Shown here: piece after piece, positions 58,208-64,000 of the stretch | Position numbering within the stretch: the stretch's first letter is position 1 | How the letters are laid out: the number at the start of each line of letters is the position of its first letter | DNA from: Rhinopomastus cyanomelas | Taxonomy: Eukaryota > Chordata > Aves > Bucerotiformes > Rhinopomastidae | Length of the DNA: 64,000 bases | Assembly (NCBI GenBank): GCA_013400115.1 | Contig: VXBP01004363.1 | Coordinates: forward strand, 248,001 to 312,000 | Direction: 5' to 3' | The notes under the pieces: generated by a model | Database searches by the model: none | What the model was told of the DNA's origin: nothing | Seen by the model: the letters and a program-made list of their open reading frames with translations, nothing else | Program-made: the position numbers and the translations under genes

Positions 58208-59633
58208 TATAGCTTTGATTTCACCCAGGAATGTGGATTATGTTTACAAAAATAGCAATATGGACAGTGTTTAAGAAAATAACTTCAAAATTACTGTCAT
58301 TCACAGAGATGGTTTAATGTCCTAGTAGTGGAAGTAGTGTTGTAGGTCCTTGTCTGGATCACCACACCAGGGTCACTACTAATGTCATGGGTTAGAGACC
58401 TTGACTATATTTCAACCAAGAGCTTTTAGCTCAATTATCAGACACAAAGGGAGGGTTTAACAAAATGAATCTGCAGGCAGTGAAACAACTGACTCAATCT
58501 GAAGAAGACATTTTCATTTAGTATTCCCACCACTGATCAGAGGAAACCAACCCCACAAGATTTAGACACAGACACATAGACTTTTGTCACACTGTTCCTA
58601 CAGTAACTGACATTAAAAATGTTCAGAATGTCCATTATAGACAGTTTCTGCTTCTCTCTCAAATGAAGGTGTCAACTGACTTCAGTCCTAATCCTCGTTA
58701 ACCTTCAAGGTTCAGAATTCTCACAGTCTCTCCAGGCAAATTTTCCTGCTCACTATACATTTTCCTTACCTTGAGGAGCAATAACCTTCTCAGCAGCGAT
58801 AACATTCCCTCTCTGAAGCAGTGACACAGCTTCCAACAGTCCAAGATGGAGAGAAGAAGAAGCCAAAGTCACCCAGGTGGGGAGAAGGGAGGGAATGGGG
58901 GAGTACACTTCTCAACTTTTTAAAAACAAACTTTGAACTTTTCTGCAGAAAACACACAAATTAGACTGACAGATTCTGCCCGGCTTTTAAAGCAGAACAA
59001 TAACTTATCAGTTTGAGTAGTTTTATACATTGAGAATCTAACCGCAGTGAACTCCTATTTTGAGACAAAACTTGACTTACAACCTAAGCATCAAAGGAAC
59101 ATAATGTCCCAATTTAATGAAAGCATCAAAACCAAGCTGCATTTCCCTCAGAATAGCATCTCACCACGGCTCTGATATGTAGTAGAATACTGCTTGCCCG
59201 CTGTTAAAAAATACTTGCCATAAAGTGTTCAAGAAGTACTTTGCCCTAACTGCCTGAATTGCTGCAAGGCTGTCTAGAATAGACAAATCACTAAAACTTG
59301 ATGAAGTAATTATGAAAGCCTTTTTTCCCCACAGATAAAGCACCTCCAGGGTCCCTGTGTGTCTACATTTCATGTAATCCAGTATAGCACTAATGATCAT
59401 GCTATGAACTCAGCCTGCAAAACTAATAAAGCCAAGGAGGCAGGCAGTCTGTGCATACTGATTACCTAGCAAGTCCTCACAATCTGTTTTTCAATTCTTG
59501 GGTAGTAAAATGGAAAACCAAGGAAAAATTAAATATGAGAAATGTAGATGATGAAAGGCAGAATTCAGCAAGGAGCTAGAGAGGATCCTGCCTGCATCTC
59601 CTGGGTAATTTCCTGTGCTGTAGGCGTTTATCT
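58208..59633. other. unique non-coding stretch
   Basis: No repeat or gene is recognised. Confidence 0.4.
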
Positions 59634-60771
59634 CACAGAGCATCACAGAACATCATCAGGGATTAAAAGGGACTTGAAAAGATCGAGTAATCCAATCTCC
59701 CTGCCATAGCAGGATCACCTAGACCAAGTCACACAGGAACATATCCAGGTGGCTTTTAAATGTCTACAGAGAAGGACACTCCACAACCCCCCTGGGCAAC
59801 CTCTTCCAGTGCTCCATCGGTCTCACTAGGAAGATGTTCCTTCTGATATTTACATGGAACCTTCTGTTACACCCACTGTGCCTTGTCCTATCACTAGATG
59901 ACATTGAGAAGTGCCTAGCTCCATCCTCCTGACACACACCCCTCACATCTTTATGAACATTAATGAGGTCACCCCTCAATCTCCTCCAAGCTAAAGAGAC
60001 TCAGCTCCCTCAGCCTCTCCTCATAAAGGAAGTGTTCTATTTCCTTCATCATCTCTGTTGCTCTACACTGTATACTCTCCCACAGCTCTGTGTCCTTCTC
60101 GAACTGAGTGGCCAAGAACTGAACAGAATACTCCAGATGTGGTGTCACCAGAGCAGAGTAGAGGGGGAGGAGAACCTCTCGATCAGCTAACACCCCCCTT
60201 CTGATACACCCCAGAATGCTGTTTGCCCTCTTGTCCTCAAGGGCACATTGTTGGCTCATGGTCATCCTGCTGTCCACCAGGACCTCCAGGTCCCTTTCTC
60301 TTACACTGCTTTCCAACAGGTCAGTCCCCAACCTATACTGTACCTGGGGTTGTTCTTGCTCAGATGCAACACGCTATACTTACCCTTATTATATTTCATT
60401 CAATTTCTGTCTGCCCAGCTCTCCAGCCTGCCCAGATCTCGCTGAATGGCAGCACAGTCTGCTGGAGTGTCGGCGACACCTCCCAGCCTTCTGTCATCAG
60501 CAAACTTGCTGACAGTGCACTCTAATCTCTCATGCAAGTCATTAATGAATAGATTGAATAGGACTAGTGCCAGTACTGACCCTTGGGAGACTCCACTAGA
60601 TACAGGCCTACAACTACACTCTGTCCCATTGACCACTACTCTCTGGTTTCTATCCTGCAGCCAGTTCATGATCCACCTCACTACCCGATCATCTAGACCA
60701 CACTGCCTCAGTTTGGCTGCAAGGATGCTGTGGGAGACCATTTCAAATGCCTTACTGAAGTCAAGATAGGC
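59634..60771 (-). mobile_element. long CR1 class A copy with RT core, minus strand
   Basis: About 1.14 kb in reverse: tail near 59634, class A UTR, C-terminal region (minus-strand LADREVLLPLYSALVTPHLE and MKEIEHFLYEERLRELSLF) and RT core up to 60771. It ends at TGAAGTCAAGATAGG, nearly the same element position as the copy at 25983-26373. Confidence 0.95.
60400..60741 (-). pseudogene. CR1 RT catalytic core remnant
   Basis: A minus-strand frame of 113 codons starts just after motif A (VSHSILAAKLRQCGLDDRVV). Motif B reads SSGVSQGSVLALVLFN, with serine for the usual proline after GV and ALV for GPV. Motif C reads KFADDRRLGG, with both aspartates kept. Motif A itself is damaged by a stop or shift just upstream (TTTGAAATGG in place of TTTGACACAG on the minus strand). 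The frame runs on through QRDLGRLESWAD. A C-terminal part lies in another frame at about 59969-60331. It is a dead copy but a recent-looking one. Confidence 0.92.
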
Positions 60772-61660
60772 CCTCCAAGAGATAATTCATCTGGGAACAG
60801 TCCACAGGAGACCCAGGCAGAAAGATAGAAATAGTGAAGGAAGACCAGGGTATCTGCCACAGCATGTACTGTGTGAAGAAAAAAACTCCTAAAAGACCTT
60901 GGCTTTTGGGAAAATGTACAAAACCCCCCACTCTTCATACAGTCTGTACCAGCATCAGTCCCCCAGATCTGCAGGCATTTATTACATGGTATGATTGGTC
61001 AGTTAGAGGGACAGTGGTCTCTTTACATCTCTCAGTTGCTTTGCTCTAAGACAGCCACTTCACCTAGTGTTACCCAGGCTGCAAGTCTGGACTTCTGTAT
61101 CACTGGATAGCATGTTAAAAATTATTAAAACTCCACAGGCTACCACTTACCATGAGAAGTTAGTATCCCTTAGCCAGTGATCTTCAGATCCGCAGAGGAC
61201 ACAAGAACAAAGTTAGAAAGCATCTGAGTAGTCTGTTCCTTTGCTGATTGGTTTTATAAAGAGAGACTGAGACAAGAAAAAGCCAAAGCTTCAGAAGGGC
61301 TACTGTCAGAAAAGTAGGCATAGTAGTAGACACTGTGAGAAATGCAGTGCACAGTGCTGGTGGGGCAACAAACAGCTCTGAGGAGTAGTGAGCCTGGTGG
61401 TTGTATGAGCTAAGGGAGATGTTCAGACGTGAGTTTGTGGAATTCAAGCTCTGAGAGACTACACTGAAGTTTCTGAGATGTGCAGGTATGATTGCTGAGT
61501 CCACATTTATGGGATAGAAGTTCTTCCAGCAATCATTTTTCAGTGGAAAATTTTCAATATATTTCAGGAATAGCCAATATATGGAGATTTGCTTTGAAAC
61601 AGAAGTAAAACAGAAGAACTCAATCAAAATTATAACTCTCTATTGTTTGGAGAATGAAGA
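60772..61660. other. unique stretch with a 147-codon frame judged spurious
   Basis: The minus-strand frame at 61184-61627 is S/L/F-rich and lacks known motifs or splice sites. Confidence 0.4.
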
Positions 61661-61836
61661 GGGGTTATACTGAGACACTGGAATGGACTACCCAAGGCAG
61701 CGGTGGAGTCCCCATCGCTGGAGGTGTTCAAGGACACAGCCAGTGTCTAGCTGATTGTGGTGATGTTAGGTCCTAGGCTGGCCTGGATGAGCTCAGAGGT
61801 CTTTTTCAGCCTCCACAATTCTGTGATTCTGTGAAA
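61661..61836 (+). mobile_element. CR1 class B 3' end
   Basis: ACTGAGACACTGGAATGGAC begins it, with a deletion of about 25 bases after CAAGGACACAGCCAG. It ends in octamers after TTTTTCAGCCTCCACAATTC. Confidence 0.9.
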
Positions 61837-64000
61837 TACATACGTGTGCTGGAGCTGATGGGAGTGGAGAGTAGCAGAGCTCTGAAACTGTCTGCTGAAA
61901 GAGTACACGAATAAATTGATTGTACTTCAGCCTGGTTGTTGTTAGCCATCCCTCATTTCTGTGAGGTTGTTTTATTGCTTATGTTTAGTCCAGCCAATGT
62001 CTGCCTTAGGCTGTTACAATAATTTCCATACTTTTAGCCTGAAATTGACAATTCAGCTTGTTGTGTATCAAGCCAAACTCTTGTGGATCATCTCTGCCCT
62101 TCTTTCCCAAAGTCATCACATATTGAGCAACAAAGAAGACTGCTGGTGCAGAACTTGCATTTGCACTGTACTGGAGTCTCTAAGAGCTGGTCTTTAGTAC
62201 AAGATGAAAGTCATGTTATTGAAGAGCCAGCACCTCCTGCTTCCTTTTGCCTCTGTGCTTATCCTTGAGACTTTTACTTACATTAACAACATAACACCTT
62301 TGAAAGTAGGTCAAACATTCCCAACTGAAGCCCTTGTAAGCTGCATTTAAGTGCTGCTGACAAGACATTTGGTTCCCCCGCCCTCGCTCCCCCAGTTGTA
62401 GGTTGTCCTCCATAAAGATCATAAACGCCTTTATCTTCACCATAATGATGTAACCTGGAGTCCTCAGCTCTTTGGATAATGGGACTAGCTTTAAAAGCTC
62501 TAAGTTGGCTTGTAAGAGGCAGTGGCCTCTGCAGCTCTGCTAATCAAAGCAGGTGTGTATCTCGCTTTTTAATATCACCTCAACTGTACATCTGGTAGTG
62601 ATGGAATTAAATCAGTGCTAATAAAAACAGGACAAATGGGTAAATGGAAATGTACTTATGTTCATATACATAGGACACACAGAAAATGGGATTGATAACA
62701 TCCATCTTGATGTAAATATGGTTCAAAACAGTGGACTGAGTGCTTCTTAATGAGCTCTGTGCATTAGTAATAGAACACTGGAAAAGTGGCTCACACCCAC
62801 TGGAAAGGGGTCACATCGCTTTCTGAGCTACAGGCACAGACATCCCTCCACATCCCTTTATGTGGCTACCACACCCATAACTTGCCATTGCAGCCATACA
62901 AAACCAGGCAGTCATTCAGATTCAGCTCCTGACACTTTTCATCAGTCTTGACTTATCTGTTCTGTAGTGGTTCTTCTGAAAGCAAGCAGATCGTGTTACA
63001 GATAAAACGTGATAGGGACAACATTCCAGTGTTAAGCATTCTCATCATTTGGGAAAACACAACTTTAGTAGTGGGGGGGGGATAACTTTGTCATTTTTAA
63101 GCTTATAATATTCTATTTCTGAATATTTTCTGAATTCTGTGCCTATTTTCTCTTTGCCTACTTCACTATGAATAGTTAAATGCAATTAAGGTTGCAAATA
63201 CAGGTTTTAGGAAGGGGTGTATGTTAACACCTCTGGCTAGGAAACTTTCAGTAAGAATGACTCCAGAAAAGGCAAACAAAATGTTAGAAGCTGTATTGCC
63301 AAGCTATTGCTGACCATTGAACTTCACCCTTGATGCTGAACCTTGTTAATCCATCAGTCCTTCACAGCTGTAGCATTATTCTCCTTTAAAACTACTGCCA
63401 CCACCAAATGAATAATTAATTTTTGGGAAGGCGTTCTCTGAGATTTGGAATTCAAATACTCTGATGACTAATGAATTACACCAAATTTTTAGTAGCATTA
63501 TCATACTTCAGTAAATACAGCAGCAGTTGTTTCGTAGTGTAGAAGAAATTGCCCCTAATAGCTCTGAGAACCTGAGTACTATCAACATTATGACCAAACC
63601 AATTTCTGATGGTTTATCTTCAGTTCAAGAGACATTACAATGCATTTTCAAAGTTGGGAGTTCTTAAGAACAAGTCCCAGAGACTTCAAACAATTCAAAG
63701 GCAAGACAGGCTTCACACTTCTCATAGCATCTTCTGCCTTTGAATTACCACAAAGCCCACCTTTTAATAGGTTTTAAAGGACTCTGTACAAACAAACCCT
63801 TTTCAGCCTGCTTTGAGCTAGATGGATGCTGCTGCCCAAAGTGCTAAACTGCAAATAGATTTAAAGGCTATTTGGTTTCAAACATCCTGTTTTCCTGTTG
63901 AGAGCTGCTTCATCTCCAGCTGCAGGTGCTTCAAAAAAAGACAACCATCTGAGAAATGGGCTGCAGCTGAAATCTTTTAGTTTACATGCTGCTCAAAGCC
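61837..64000. other. unique stretch to the right edge
   Basis: No CR1 is seen in the last 2.1 kb. A run of G lies near 63073-63081. No gene, RNA or other repeat is recognised. Confidence 0.4.

Noticed and set aside
61184..61627. 147-codon open frame, minus strand
   Set aside because: No motif or signal recognised; composition fits the reverse of purine-rich unique DNA.
1..64000. Bacterial-type features, CRISPR arrays, tRNA genes
   Set aside because: No repeat-spacer arrays or tRNA-like box sequences in cloverleaf context were seen; the window is clearly vertebrate.

Overview
The window looks like a piece of a bird nuclear genome, intergenic or intronic, with no recognisable complete host gene. 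The main evidence is about 50 fragments of the CR1 LINE (chicken repeat 1). They carry its 3'-terminal octamer tail (ATTCTRTG repeats), its reverse-transcriptase (RT) motifs and its short 5'-truncated form. An LTR with the 3' end typical of avian ERV-L-like elements is also present. By my hand tally CR1 covers about 19 kb, near 30% of the window. That is far above the few to ten percent usual for birds and would fit a CR1-expanded lineage such as woodpeckers and relatives, or hoopoe and hornbills. The lineage is inference; the density is read from the sequence.

I sort the CR1 copies by 3'-end class. Class A has TTGGACTAGATGATCTTTCG near the end; it includes the cleanest copies and two of the long RT-bearing ones. 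Class B has a GGCTGGATGAGCTCAGAGG end. Class C ends near CTTCCAGCTGAAAC or CCTTTCCAGT. Class D ends GTTGGAACTAGATGATC..AAGG. Class E is older and worn. Every copy is 5' truncated or broken, and none could be autonomous.

Layout. 1-9.5 kb: a D-A tandem, an F-like copy, a GC-rich LTR-like block (3.4-3.9 kb), an open ORF2 copy interrupted by a 324-N gap, rearranged CR1 sequence after the gap, then an A-B pair. 11.1-14 kb: a long minus-strand class A copy with RT and smaller pieces. 14.6-15.0 kb: a probable solo LTR. 15-25 kb: mostly unique DNA with one candidate coding exon at 19938-20097 and worn CR1 pieces. 25-30 kb: dense CR1, including a train of four minus-strand copies (28.3-29.8 kb). 30-45.9 kb: scattered copies, a CR1 interrupted by another CR1 (38.4-38.7 kb), an hAT-like DNA-transposon end (40.6 kb) and a long class D copy (44.8-45.9 kb). 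47-64 kb: more CR1, a twin-primed inverted copy (54.8-55.4 kb), a 5S rRNA-CR1 chimera (57.7-58.1 kb) and a long minus-strand class A copy (59.6-60.8 kb).

There is no operon-like or host pathway logic here. The structure records repeated CR1 target-primed reverse transcription with 5' truncation, twin priming, template switching and insertion into or beside earlier CR1 tails. The most notable points are the 5S-CR1 chimera, the shared 5' end of several class B copies, the tail-to-head CR1 trains and the candidate exon. Coordinates of repeat edges are by eye and may be off by about 5-20 bases.
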